Below are positions 1 to 10,366 of a stretch of DNA of 64,000 nt, piece by piece (within the stretch, counting starts at the first letter, position 1; each line of letters starts with the position of its first letter). The notes below the pieces were generated by a model that did no database searches, was not told the origin of the DNA, and saw nothing but the letters and a program-made list of their open reading frames with translations. The stretch is from Adiantum capillus-veneris (lineage: Eukaryota; Streptophyta; Polypodiopsida; Polypodiales; Pteridaceae): the NCBI GenBank assembly GCA_014529385.2, contig CM043954.1, positions 6,513,806-6,577,805 of the forward strand, read 5' to 3'. The translations under genes were made by a program, and so were the position numbers.

Positions 1-1035
1 TGTAGTTCTCTACAAAATCAACGATAGAGACCACATTGCTAATGGGGAAGGCGGCAAGGAAAGAATGAAATTGATGATCTTGCCACTTTGCATGATGTGC
101 ATGCTACACATATGGATACACAAAGGACCTAAAAGCCTATAGAAGAAGGGATGTGGCACACTATGAGATGTAAGTTGCAGCCTATGAGATGTGCCACCTC
201 AAAGCCTTGTGTATGTCTGGTAGTCATACTGCTGCCACGTAACTGTCTCACCCGCATCACCATCATCTGGGACAAGTGTAAGTTGTGAAAGATCCCCACA
301 TTTGGCACACTTTCCCTCCACACACAACATCTAATGGTAGAAGACCCCATCTACATGCTCACACAACAAAGAGTGGATGAAGTCTTGTGGTCCCATTGGG
401 ACCTCTCCATCACGTCCCAAAAGAGCGCAAAACGCATCATACATCATCTGAAACTGAACATGGTATCTACAACAACATGTCTTTCTCTCGTGCATGAATT
501 GCATGTACCAAGGCTTGCAGGCCTCAAAGGAGCGTTGATCAATGCTGATCTCAGGGTGGGCATCCTAGAATGCATGAAAGAGCTGACTCTATGTAATCTC
601 TAGAATCATAGCACCATGCTCTATGTATTGCTTGCCGCCAATCCTATGTCAAATTGCCTTTTTTATGTCTATCAAGGCACCGCAATTCTCCTCCCAAAAC
701 TACCCTATGAGCTCTCTCATGCGTGAATCTAGAATGTGTGATCATCGTGAAGCATGCCCACTGCTCGCCCAAAGATCCTCACCATGTCCTAAATCACGTC
801 ACTATCTCTTGAGGCATCCGACATGCAAGGTGGGCTGACAAATACACAACACACAAGAAGTGGCCCGAGAAATACCTATGACAAATGTAGCTACCAGCAC
901 TGTAGTGAGTGTGCGATAAGCTGCAAGTACATCCCTAGAGCCCTGCCAAGATGGTGCAATGTAAGAGCGTATGACACTATCTACAATTGCTGCCATAGCC
1001 CGACGGGTCCTCGGACTATGGATCTCGATAGCTGA
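1..1035 (-). pseudogene. Decayed N-terminal part of a transposon-like protein (runs off the left edge)
   Basis: Reading the minus strand from about 720 down to 1 gives protein-like sequence broken by in-frame stops and at least one frameshift. Recognisable pieces in order are HRIGGKQYIEHGAMILEIT, then DQRSFEACKPWYMQF, then a Cys pair in CVEGKCAKCG, then at the left edge a WQ..FP..NVVSIVDFVENY block. From memory this order (HRIG-KQY, QRSFE-KPW, CxxC, VVDF-NY) is the N-terminal half of a widespread uncharacterised plant protein family whose C-terminal half is the DUF7869-type domain. The segment 802-996 may be its extreme N-terminus. Several stops are TAG where Gln would fit, as expected from cytosine deamination. 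No function is claimed. A database profile search is needed for a firm family name. Confidence 0.5.
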
Positions 1036-1799
1036 GAGGGCCTCAATGACACAAGGGTGTCACAACAAATCTCAAGCACCTGAGTACGTGAGGGAAGATC
1101 AATGTCATTGAAGTAGCTCTCCGCAATGAAGCCTGCACGATATCTGGTTCAAGACGCACTAAGTGAGCATCCCATCTCCAAAAGACCAGGCTTTGAAGCT
1201 AGTGTAGGGTCCACAAATGCCTCCTTGCCGACTCAAGAGGGTGCACCAAGAACAATCAAGGGAGATCCACTTGAAGAAATGAGGTGACTACGCTCCATCG
1301 ATGGACTGTTGGAATGCTCTACAACTAGTGATACCATGTGAGATTTGCCAAAGGCACCCACTTTGGGAGGTGTGAGCTTGCCAACGGGTGACGCCTCTCC
1401 TAGTGGGACTGTAGATGCTAAGGCAAATAGTACAGGGACCGAGGAAGGGCCAAGAAGTCAAATAGCTAGGCGATAGAGGGAGAAGAAGTGTCACCCTCAT
1501 ACGGTGATACATGCATGTGAACATCCCCACAATCCTTGATCATAGGGAGAGTAATGGGCTCTTGTGGCACATTCGCACGTGGTTTCTCTAGAGTATTTCT
1601 TGTGTTCCCGAGCTTTCTGTTGATTTTCTTCCGCCAGAGCAATCACCTCTACATCTCGAACTTTGTGGATAGGGTCTTTGTGATGTCTATCATGCTTTTG
1701 AGACCTTCATGACTGTGAGCTCGTGCTTACTTCAAGAAATGATTGTTAGAATATTATTGATTAAAAGAGGCATAAAATCTCCAAAACTCACTCACTCTT
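1036..1799. other. Unassigned sequence
   Basis: I see no gene, repeat or element end that I can support. The minus strand may hold further upstream parts of the decayed protein at 1-1035, but no motif is recognisable. Confidence 0.4.
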
Positions 1800-2117
1800 A
1801 AACTCTCGAATGAAGTGAACTGAGAAGAAAAAGGGTTTATATACATTTGCTCCCTAATGTAATCTAAAAAGGAGTAAATCTTGATAAGATCACACCAATC
1901 AAATTAAACTCTCAAATCAAGTGAACTAAAAAGAAAAAGTGTTTATATACATTTTCTCCCTAATGTAATCTAAAAAGGAGTAAATCTTGATAAGATCACA
2001 CCAATCAAATTAAACTCTCAAATCAAGTGAACTAAAAAGAAAAAGTGTTTATATACATTTTCTCCCTGATGTAATCTAAAAAGGAGTAAATCTTGATAAG
2101 ATAACACCAATCAAATC
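1800..2117. repeat. Tandem repeat, three units of 106 bp
   Basis: The units begin at 1800, 1906 and 2012, each starting AAACTCTC(A/G)AAT. Units two and three are almost identical and unit one differs at several sites. Each contains a TTTATATACAT box and the phrase CTCCCTAATGTAATC. The surroundings are AT-rich. No coding potential is seen. Confidence 0.92.
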
Positions 2118-2394
2118 ATAGAAAATTAAATTACATAAAATACTAATTATCTCTTGAGTTAGTTGATTTATGTTGTGTTTTTTTTTGAAAAAAATCATAA
2201 CGCTTAAGTTTTCATCCAGTAATAATTTAGATAAATAAATTTTTAATAATAATCATAATATTATAAGATAATAATAAATAAATAAATAATAAAATTTGAT
2301 TTACTTTGAGTGGAAATTTAATAATTATGCTATATTATCTATATATTTTTGTATTTGTAATAATTTATTAAAGCTAGAAATAAATGATGTGGCT
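2118..2394. other. AT-rich spacer
   Basis: Very AT-rich sequence with runs of TAAATAAATAAT. Nothing gene-like is visible. Confidence 0.6.
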
Positions 2395-2860
2395 ATTGAG
2401 ATGGCCATGCATGGATGACATGGTCGTCCATATGGCGGGGTGATGTGAATGGTTGATGATGTGGATTGCAAAGGCGACAAGATGACGTGGTGGACGGGAT
2501 CCTCCCCATCTGCCATGTCATTATACGACATGGAAAAATGGTGACATGGAATGTTTGGGTGGCAAAAAGGTAGATGGTGAGTTGGAGAGTCGGTGTTGTG
2601 GCATGCTTAGTGGCTTGTGAGGTGGCGAATGACATGGTGAGCCATGCAAGCACCACAGACAAGTGGCACGTGAGGTGGGGATGACATGGCATCGAATGTG
2701 GGGTGGCATACAAGGTGGCACTTGAGGGTGGTGGATGAGGTGGCACTTAGGGTGATGTGGCAAGCCAAGGGTAAGGTCAAACTTTTGACTGTGGTGATGT
2801 GGAAGGTGACATATGGTGATGACATGGACATTTGGCAGCCTCCTTGTGTGAGGTAGAATA
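2395..2860. repeat. Degenerate short-motif region (GATGTGG / GACATGG / GGTGGCA)
   Basis: The stretch is built from irregularly repeated words such as GATGTGG, ATGACATGG and AGGTGGCA. This biased composition leaves long overlapping minus-strand open frames rich in His, Pro, Ser and Thr in more than one frame, which is typical of low-complexity DNA rather than a gene. No fixed period is evident. Confidence 0.55.
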
Positions 2861-4739
2861 GACAAGTAGGATTGGGAGAGAGAGAGACCCCAAACAATGG
2901 TATATGGATAAGTTCCAAAACTTGTATGCTTGACACTTTGCCAAACCTAAGGAGGCACACCTTAAGTGAATCGTGCAAGTGAAAAAAATTAAAACAATGG
3001 AAAAGTACCTTTTTCTAGAGCAAATTGACTCAAATTGTTTTCCATGAGAACCTTATGGTGAATGTCATAAGATACATGAAAATAAAATTGAGTTGCAATA
3101 CACATTAATTAATATAATTTTTTTAAAAACTCTCTCAAGATTCTCTAGGTAGTCTTTGTTATTTTTTGAGCTAGATCTTAAAAAAAATGGATCGTTAAAT
3201 ATTTCACTTTTTTTGCATGGTCACATTCCTTGGATCATAATCTAACAAATGACCATTGGATTTTGCAAAATTATCTATACATCATTAGAGATCTAGTGTA
3301 AAAATATAAGGCTTTTCTAAACAGTAATTCTAACAATAAATAAATAAATAATAACTACATAAAGAACCCAAAAATTAGCAAAAAATCAAGTTAAACTTCT
3401 TGTCAAAAGGGCAAGTTACGCAAAGAAGTCTATATAAAGATACAGGCAATTGTTCATCAAGGTCACAATGTTGTGACAGGGTGTGACACGCTGAACCGGA
3501 GTAGTCCTTGCACACTAATATTTCCATTTTGGTTTGGAAAATCAAAGATCAAAACTTTTCATACTATTTAATACTATGTGTTTTGTGTGGCCACTAAAAC
3601 TTTTCATACTATTTAATACTATGTGTTTTGTGTGGCCACTAAATCTTGCCTCTAAAAAGTACTTGCAAGCAAGTCAAATATACATAATAGTGTGAAACAA
3701 CAAACAGTTTTTTGGTAATTTTGCTCAGGGAGACTGCTGAAAGTGGGTACATCTTATCATGCATACACCCATCCCCGATGCTTTATCATTAAGCTATGGA
3801 GGGTGAAGCCTTAGATTAACCATGGTGCTAGGGTTAGGGTTGGAGAAATAGAGATTAGGGTTAGAGTTACGCCAAGATCAAGTGCTTAAAGAGAGTATAG
3901 ATTGATTGATAACTCAAAGTGCAATTGATTGATAGACTTGTTTCCCAATGACCTGAGAAACAACTAGTATTTTCTTGCAGCTCCAAGCAGATGTATAGCA
4001 TTAAATACATATGATTCATCATCCCTGACCGTGTCTAACAAACATTGCAGCCTTTGGATCTAACCAGCCCTGAGAAAGTACACAAAAGCTTCTAATTTTG
4101 TGATTTTTTCAATCATGCCCATAATGCGGCACGACACCAGGATGCTTGACTCTCATGACCGACAAGAACTCCTAGCTTGGGTTTTGATGGAAAATTATGG
4201 CAAGCCACTGAACACAACCATGTTCTCCACATAAGATTGGTACTTCATTGCAGTAAATCGCTCTATATTATCAATTTTGGATATTTGAACAACAATCTCT
4301 TTGGGAGCATCTACCACTATCCTTGTGGTTCTAAACTTGTAGAAATGTTTCTTAGAAGCATACTTATTACTCTTTTTATGCAAAAAAAATCTCTAGTTGT
4401 TATGATGGAATGTTGACCAAAGAGAATCCAATAGTGGTATGTTGCTAGCTTATCTCCGTGCACTTTAGTTGTTTGTAGATGCATTTTTGTAATTGGATTG
4501 TATGGCATTTGGCCGGCTACACTAGAGACTAGCACAAGTGGACTCTCTCACCACTTGCACCATTTGATAAGTGAAAATATAAATAATAGGGGATTGGTAT
4601 TGATCCTATTGCATGAATTAACTTTGAAATTCTCTCGTGAGCCATTTTTTATAAAAATAACAACATTTAAGACAAGATGGATATTAATACGTCCTATGGA
4701 CCTAGGGTCATAGATAACAAAATGTATGGACATATCGCC
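2861..4739. other. Unassigned AT-rich intergenic sequence
   Basis: No gene or complete element is recognised. It holds a 2 x 45 bp tandem duplication (3551-3640, listed separately) and a few TTAGGG-like words near 3830-3865. Short open frames around 4180-4720 overlap on both strands and lack recognisable motifs. Confidence 0.5.
3551..3640. repeat. Tandem duplication, 2 x 45 bp
   Basis: Two adjacent, essentially identical 45 bp units start at 3551 and 3596, each beginning AAAACTTTTCATACTATTTA and ending GTGTGGCCACT. This is a recent local duplication. Confidence 0.9.
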
Positions 4740-4889
4740 ATTGAGTTTCCAAGGTTCTCTCTAAAGGATTTAGATAGTACTATATAGGTTCTCTCTAAAG
4801 GAATTATATAGTGCTTTTACAAAAAAAACTCCTAGTCGCCATCACGTTGCCTAGGTGCCCCTATAGAGCCTCTACATTGAAATCCTATG

Positions 4890-5970
4890 GCTCTAGGGCC
4901 ACATGCTTCTCTATGCTGGTGAGGAGCCCTATGGACCTAGGGCCATAAGGCAGCCAGGGTGCCCTAGCATATTATATAGTACCTCTACCAAAAATCATGT
5001 AATGGCCTAAGGCCATTGGGTGGCCTTGTTGAGTATTTTTGCGAGCACCATATGACCCATATTCATATTGTATCCTCTTTGCCAGTGAGGAATCCTATGG
5101 ACTTAAGTCCATAGGGTGGTAAAGGTGCCCTCTACGGTTAATGTGAAGTGCCTCTAAATAAAAGCACCTAATGGATTTAAGGTCGTTGTTTGGTTTAGGT
5201 GCCCCTATAGAATATGTTGACACCCTATAGCCATATGGCCATAGGGTGATATCTAGTCTAGTATGTCTCAAAAGGTGATCTTGTAGTACCCTTGGGTATG
5301 TACCCTTGTAGAGCCTCCGTGTTGGCACCCTATGGTCCTAGGGCCACACGGTTCCCTCTAGGATAGTGTTGAACCCTATGGTCTTATGCTATTAAAAGGA
5401 ACTCTATGGCCCAAAGACCACAAGATGGCCAAGGTTCTCATGTAGGTGTTCTTTGGTGGCATAGGGTGGAAAAGGTGCCCTTTTAGGGCCTCTATATTGG
5501 CACCCTTTGACCAAGGTACCCTTCAAGGTCTTTCCTAGTAACATCTACACAAAAGCACCTAATCCTCCTTGTAGAGCCTTTATACTAGCACCATATGTCT
5601 CGAGGGACATAGGGTGCCCCCTATGTTAGTAAGGAGACATATGTCCCTTGGTCCATAGGGTAGAAAAGGTGTCCTTTGGGATTCTTAGATAGAAATATTT
5701 GCAAATAGAACATAATAGCTTCAAGGTAGAGGCTTTATATTAGCACCCAATGGGCCAAGGTCCACAAGGTGTCCTTTATGTAAGTGAGGAATCCTATGAC
5801 CCTTGGGTCATAGGATACCAAGGTGCCATCTAGGGCCCATGTAGGTGACCTTGAGTGGACTAAATGCCCCTCTAGAGCTTTTACATTGGCACCCTATGGC
5901 CGTAGAACATAGGATGCCCTCTGATCTAATGAAAGTTCCTATGGACATGGTGCCCATGTAGGTGCCCTTG
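4890..5970. repeat. Palindrome array, left block
   Basis: Imperfect palindromes with half-arm consensus CACCCTATGGCCCT recur roughly every 60-130 bp. They are separated by linkers that also recur (for example GAGCCTCTACATTGG and TAGTGAGGAATCCTATGG). Examples are 5094-5115, a perfect 22 bp palindrome centred on ACTTAAGT; 5791-5816, 12 bp perfect arms ATCCTATGACCC; 5221-5248, one mismatched pair; and 5589-5616. Central bases differ between copies, yet the arms largely still pair. The array continues at 8215 after a 2.2 kb interruption. Confidence 0.85.
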
Positions 5971-8214
5971 AGTGGCATAAATGTCCCTCTAGAGCTTCTA
6001 CATTAGGGAATTTGGCAGGTCATTTGGAGGGCCTTTTAAGAAAATATAAATTTTTGCCTTCTCTCTTTAGAAAATTTGTGTTATAAAAGAAAAGGTGTCC
6101 TCAACACTGTTCAAAAAGTGTACTTTGAAGTGGATTCTTTCGACAGAGTCATAACGGTTGTAATGATTGATAAAATGTCTCTTTTTAGTTATACTGAATG
6201 CACCTTGTCATATAGGACGGGAGTCCTTCTCCATACGATGTATGCAGTAGGGAGTCTAGGGACTAATAGTGTTCTACTCTTTTGATTCTTGATTTTTTGA
6301 CTGTGAGAGAGAGAGATTAGACATCAAACTTTGCATATATTGTTCAGAATATATAGTAATTACACTTCCACCTCACAAAGGGAGAGAGGTAGCGAGACAG
6401 TTTCATCTTACAATTGAAATAAAGATGTAACCAAATGGTGGGAATCATCTCACAATTGAAACAAAGGTTTTAAATTGAAAGAAAAGTTGCAATGGAAGTC
6501 ATGAATATAGATTTCAAGTAAAGAAGAAGTTACGCCCATTGGAATTCATTCAAGTTACATTGGCACGATTTGGACTCGGCCAGTTACTTCTCTACAGACA
6601 ATCTCTTTTTCCCTTTGTTGCATTACTTTGCGTCCACCTATTAAGAAATAGAACTACAAGGGCTCGTTCTCCACGGTCTCGTCCACTATGTCATGCCAAA
6701 GTTTCAGAAGGTTTCATTGCTCTCTTATTGTGACCACTGTCATAGGGTTGAGCTCTTTGTCAAATACCTCCATATCTATGACACCATTGTTCTCCAGGCA
6801 TGCCGACTCTTGATCAATAGGAATAAACTTAGAGTAGCCTGCAACAATTTGAGAAAGTGGTGGTACTAGAAGGAGATGAGAAGGGACTGTTTACTGATCA
6901 TGTACTTGGCCACCAAAGTGTCCAATGTAGCCTCTCAATGTATGCCGTCTACCTCTTTAACATACCACCCTCTATCGAGAAGCTTGTCATAGAATCAAGC
7001 ATCTAGATATTTACATACAAGCATTGTCTTTGCAACATGTATGTGGTAGGTGTGAAATAGTTCCACAAATAAACTTAAAGGACAAAAATTAGCAATCTTT
7101 ACCAATTTAGTGGGCACTGAATTTTGTAGGGACCTCTTCACATCCCTAAACATCTTTCTTCTAAGAGCTTCACACATTGTGGTGTCCAGGACCGGTCATT
7201 CAATACAGCTCTAATTGGTAGGGAGAGGGAGTTTAACCAGAGTACCTTTTTTATTTTTTTGGTTGAGCTGGTATAAATGCTCGTAGAAGAAAATTCCCTC
7301 AATTGCAATACTCTTGCTAGTTCTTCCATCAGTCAGCGTGGATTACATAGATGAGACCTATAATACACTCCACTGGCTCCCATTTCTCATGATAACTTGA
7401 CCTACCTCTGTTAATATTGTTCTACCTCTTCAAAAAGAAAAAGAAATTAAGATAACAACCAGGTCTGAAAGAAAGAAGAGAAATGGAAGGCTATGAACAC
7501 ACTTATAGTTGCATCGTGGATGATGATAAGCCAATGAGACATCTCCGCCATTAGCAATCACATCGGAGTGACTGTAGACATGATGTACCAAAACCTCCTT
7601 AACAGTTTTCTTGCCCATCTCCACTTTGAAATATAGTACTCGTGCTTTCCATGATGAAAAGAATAGATTTTCTGTTGAGAATATTTTCCTCCTTTCAATT
7701 TCCTCCTTCTTGGTTGCATAAGAACCCAAGAACCTTTGTATATTGTCTATTGTTGCCATTGACTATCTTTATTGATGGAGTTTGAGATAGTGATAGAGCT
7801 TATGGTGCTACTTGGCCTCCTTGTGAGACTAATGATGAGGCTGGCTCAAAAGAGAGCACAACAACCCCTAAAGCTATTAGGGCGGGAAGAAGAAGAAGAA
7901 GAAACCATGGCTCTTTCTGATTGGTAGGTGCAATGGAGGGAATTTTAGTTTTGAATGCTTGGTTAATGGAGCAAGAGCTTTTGGTGGCAGGAGTATGATA
8001 CATTATCGTAGCTGTCTTTTAGTCCTTCACTACATTCAGACCCTGGGCCCACATATTGATATCGTAAACGTCGTAAAAAAAAGGTTTTACCTCATGTTTC
8101 TTCAATTTCTTTTGCATTTTTGATTTATTTCTTCCCGTTTCTATGTTACGTTGGCTTGTTGTTCATTGGATGCCCCTCCTTTTCTCTCTTCTCAATAACA
8201 CCCTCCAAGTGACC
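5971..8214. other. Foreign 2.2 kb stretch splitting the palindrome array
   Basis: The palindrome and linker pattern stops just after CTTCTACATT near 6004 and resumes at about 8218 with CATTGGCACTCTATGG, so this block looks inserted. Its ends show a weak inverted similarity (CATTAGGG-TTGG on the left against the complement of CCAAGTGACCCTAATG on the right). That would suit a DNA transposon, but the repeats are short and no clean target duplication is visible. It contains a decayed minus-strand coding relic (6730-8003). Confidence 0.4.
6730..8003 (-). pseudogene. Unrecognised decayed coding relic
   Basis: The minus strand gives protein-like sequence in pieces that change frame. A piece at 7800-8003 has a hydrophobic stretch (FLLLLLPALIALGVVVL). 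A 109-codon open frame spans 7430-7759, and open pieces span 7138-7329 and 6995-7177. These are followed in shifted frames by phrases such as LLDRGWYVKEVDGIH and GYSKFIPIDQESACLENN. The phrasing looks like real protein rather than noise, but I do not recognise a family. It could be cargo or the transposase of the inserted block. Confidence 0.3.
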
Positions 8215-10330
8215 CTAATGCATTGGCACTCTATGGCCCTAGCATCATAGGGTGATCTCTAATCTAATGAAAGATCATATGGCCCTAGGACCATAGGGTG
8301 GCCCATATGTCCGTGTAGAATCTTTATGTTCACATCCTATGCCATATAGTTCTTGCTATGTTCTTAAGGAATCCTATGGCCCTAGGTCCATAGGATGCCA
8401 ACAAAATGGTTCTACAAGGGCATCTAGTCCACCCTATGGTTATAGGGTCATAGGATCACTCATTAAGTTAGAGGGCACCTTGTGGCCCTAGGGCCATAAG
8501 GTGCCAATGTAGAAGCTCATGGTCCACAAGTTTCCCTCTATTCTAATGAGAGATCCTATGGCCCTAGGATCATATGGCTTCCATGGTGCATATGTAGGTG
8601 TCCATAACTGGCCTAAATGCTCCTCAAGAGCCTCTGCACTGGCATCTTATGGTCATAGGTCCGTAGGGTTCCCTCTAATCTAATGAGAGTTCCTATGTTG
8701 TTATAGCTATAGAACATCCATGGTGCCCATGTAGGTTCTCTTAAGTGGCATAAATTCCCATTTAGAGCCTTTACATTGGCACCCTAGGGCCACAAGGTAC
8801 CCTCTAATCTTATTAGAGATCTTATAGCCATGGTGCCTATGTAGGTGCCCTTAAGTGGAATAAGTGCACCTCTAGAGCTTTTACATTATTACGCTATGGC
8901 CCTAGGGCCACATGGTGCCCTCTAATATAATTTAATGGCCCAAGGGCCACATGCCGCCCTCTAATCTAATCAGAGTTCTTATGTACATGTTCTCATGTAG
9001 GTACCCTTGGGTGCCCTTTAGAGCCTCTACATTGACATCCTATGGCCTAGGGCCAGAGGTTGCCCTCTAATCTAATGAGAGATTTTATGGCCCTATGGTC
9101 ATGGGGTGGCCTAGGTGGCCTTATAGAACCTTTACGTTGGAACCCTATGGACCTAGGGCCATAGAGTACCCTCTATATTATCGAGGAATCCTATGGCCCT
9201 AGGTCCAAAGCATGCCAGCAAAATGGTTCTTCAAGGAAACCTAGTCCAACCTATTGTTCTAGGGTGATGGATCTCTTATTAGATTAGGGGACACCCTGTG
9301 GCCCTAGGGTCATTGGATCTCATCATGTGGCCCTAGGGCCATAGAGTGCCAATGTAGAATCTCCAAGGCCATAGGTTACCCTCTATTCTAATGAGCAACC
9401 CTATGGCCCTAGGGTCATAGTTTTGCCATTGTGCCTATGTAGATGCCTTAAGGTGGCCTAAATGCTCCTCTAAAGCTTCTACATTGGCACCATATGGCCC
9501 TAGCTCCATAGGGTGTCCTATAATCTAATGAGATTTTGTATGGTGTTATGGCTATAAAGCAACTATGGTGCCCATGTAGGTGCTCTTGAGTGGTCTAAAT
9601 GCACCCTATGGCCCTAGCTCCATAGAGTGTCCTCTAATCTAATAGAGTTTTTATGGTGTTATGGCTATAAAGCAACTATAGTGCCCATGTAGGTTCTCTT
9701 GAGTGTTCTAAATGCCCCTCTAGAGATTTTACATTGGCACTCTATGACCCTAGGGACACAAGATTCTCTCTAGTATAATGAGAGATCCTATGGCCATGGT
9801 GCCCATGTAGGTGCCCTTGAGTACTTTAAATGCCTCTCTAGAGCTTTTACGTTGGCATCCTATGGCCCTAGGACCATAGCATGCCCTCGAATATAATGAG
9901 AGTTCCTAGTACATGGTGTCATGTAGGTTCCCTTGAGTACCTTTGAAAGATTCTACATTGGCACTCTATAGCCCAGGGCCACATGGTGTCATCTAATCTA
10001 ATGAGAGATCCTATGGCCCTAGGACCATAGGGTGGCCTAGGTGATCTTGTAGAACCTTTATGCTTGCACCATATGGATCTAGGACCACAAAGTTTCCTCT
10101 ATGTTATTAAGGAACCCTATAGTCCTAAGTCCATATGGTGCCAAAAATATGGTTCTACAAGGTTATCTATTCCACACTATGGCCCTAGGGTCATGGGAAC
10201 CCTAGGGCCATAAAGTTTCCTCTATGTTATTAAGGAACCCTATGGTCCTAAGTCCATATGGTGCCAACAGAATGGTTCTACAAGGTCACCTATTCCACAA
10301 CATGGCCCTAGGGTCATGGGACTCACAATT
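8215..10330. repeat. Palindrome array, right block
   Basis: More than twenty further copies of the CTATGGCCCTAGGGCCATAG-type palindrome are present. The best are 8371-8396 (one mismatched pair) and 8474-8505 (32 bp, one mismatched pair, outer arms GGCACCTT and AAGGTGCC in place of the usual CACCCT and AGGGTG). Linkers fall into recurring types: CCCTCTAATCTAATGAGAG, AATGGTTCTACAAGG and GCCCATGTAGGTGCCCTTGAG. This suggests a higher-order unit, with adjacent near-copies of about 110 bp at roughly 10,094-10,206 and 10,207-10,320. No open frame fits. Confidence 0.88.
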
Positions 10331-10366
10331 ACAAAAAGATAAGTAGTTATCATTACACTTAAAAAA

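Noticed and set aside
2325-2978. Four overlapping minus-strand open frames
   Set aside because: They overlap in different frames, are rich in His/Pro/Thr and follow from the repeated GTGG-type words; no motif.
3740-3800. Minus-strand phrase TAGCTTAATGATAAAGC resembling a tRNA D-arm (A box)
   Set aside because: No GGTTCGA-type B box or foldable cloverleaf follows at the right distance.
3825-3865. TTAGGG-like words suggesting an interstitial telomere
   Set aside because: Only a few scattered copies with variable spacing, and not the plant TTTAGGG form.
5095-5328. 77-codon minus-strand open frame
   Set aside because: It lies in the palindrome array and simply reads through repeat units.
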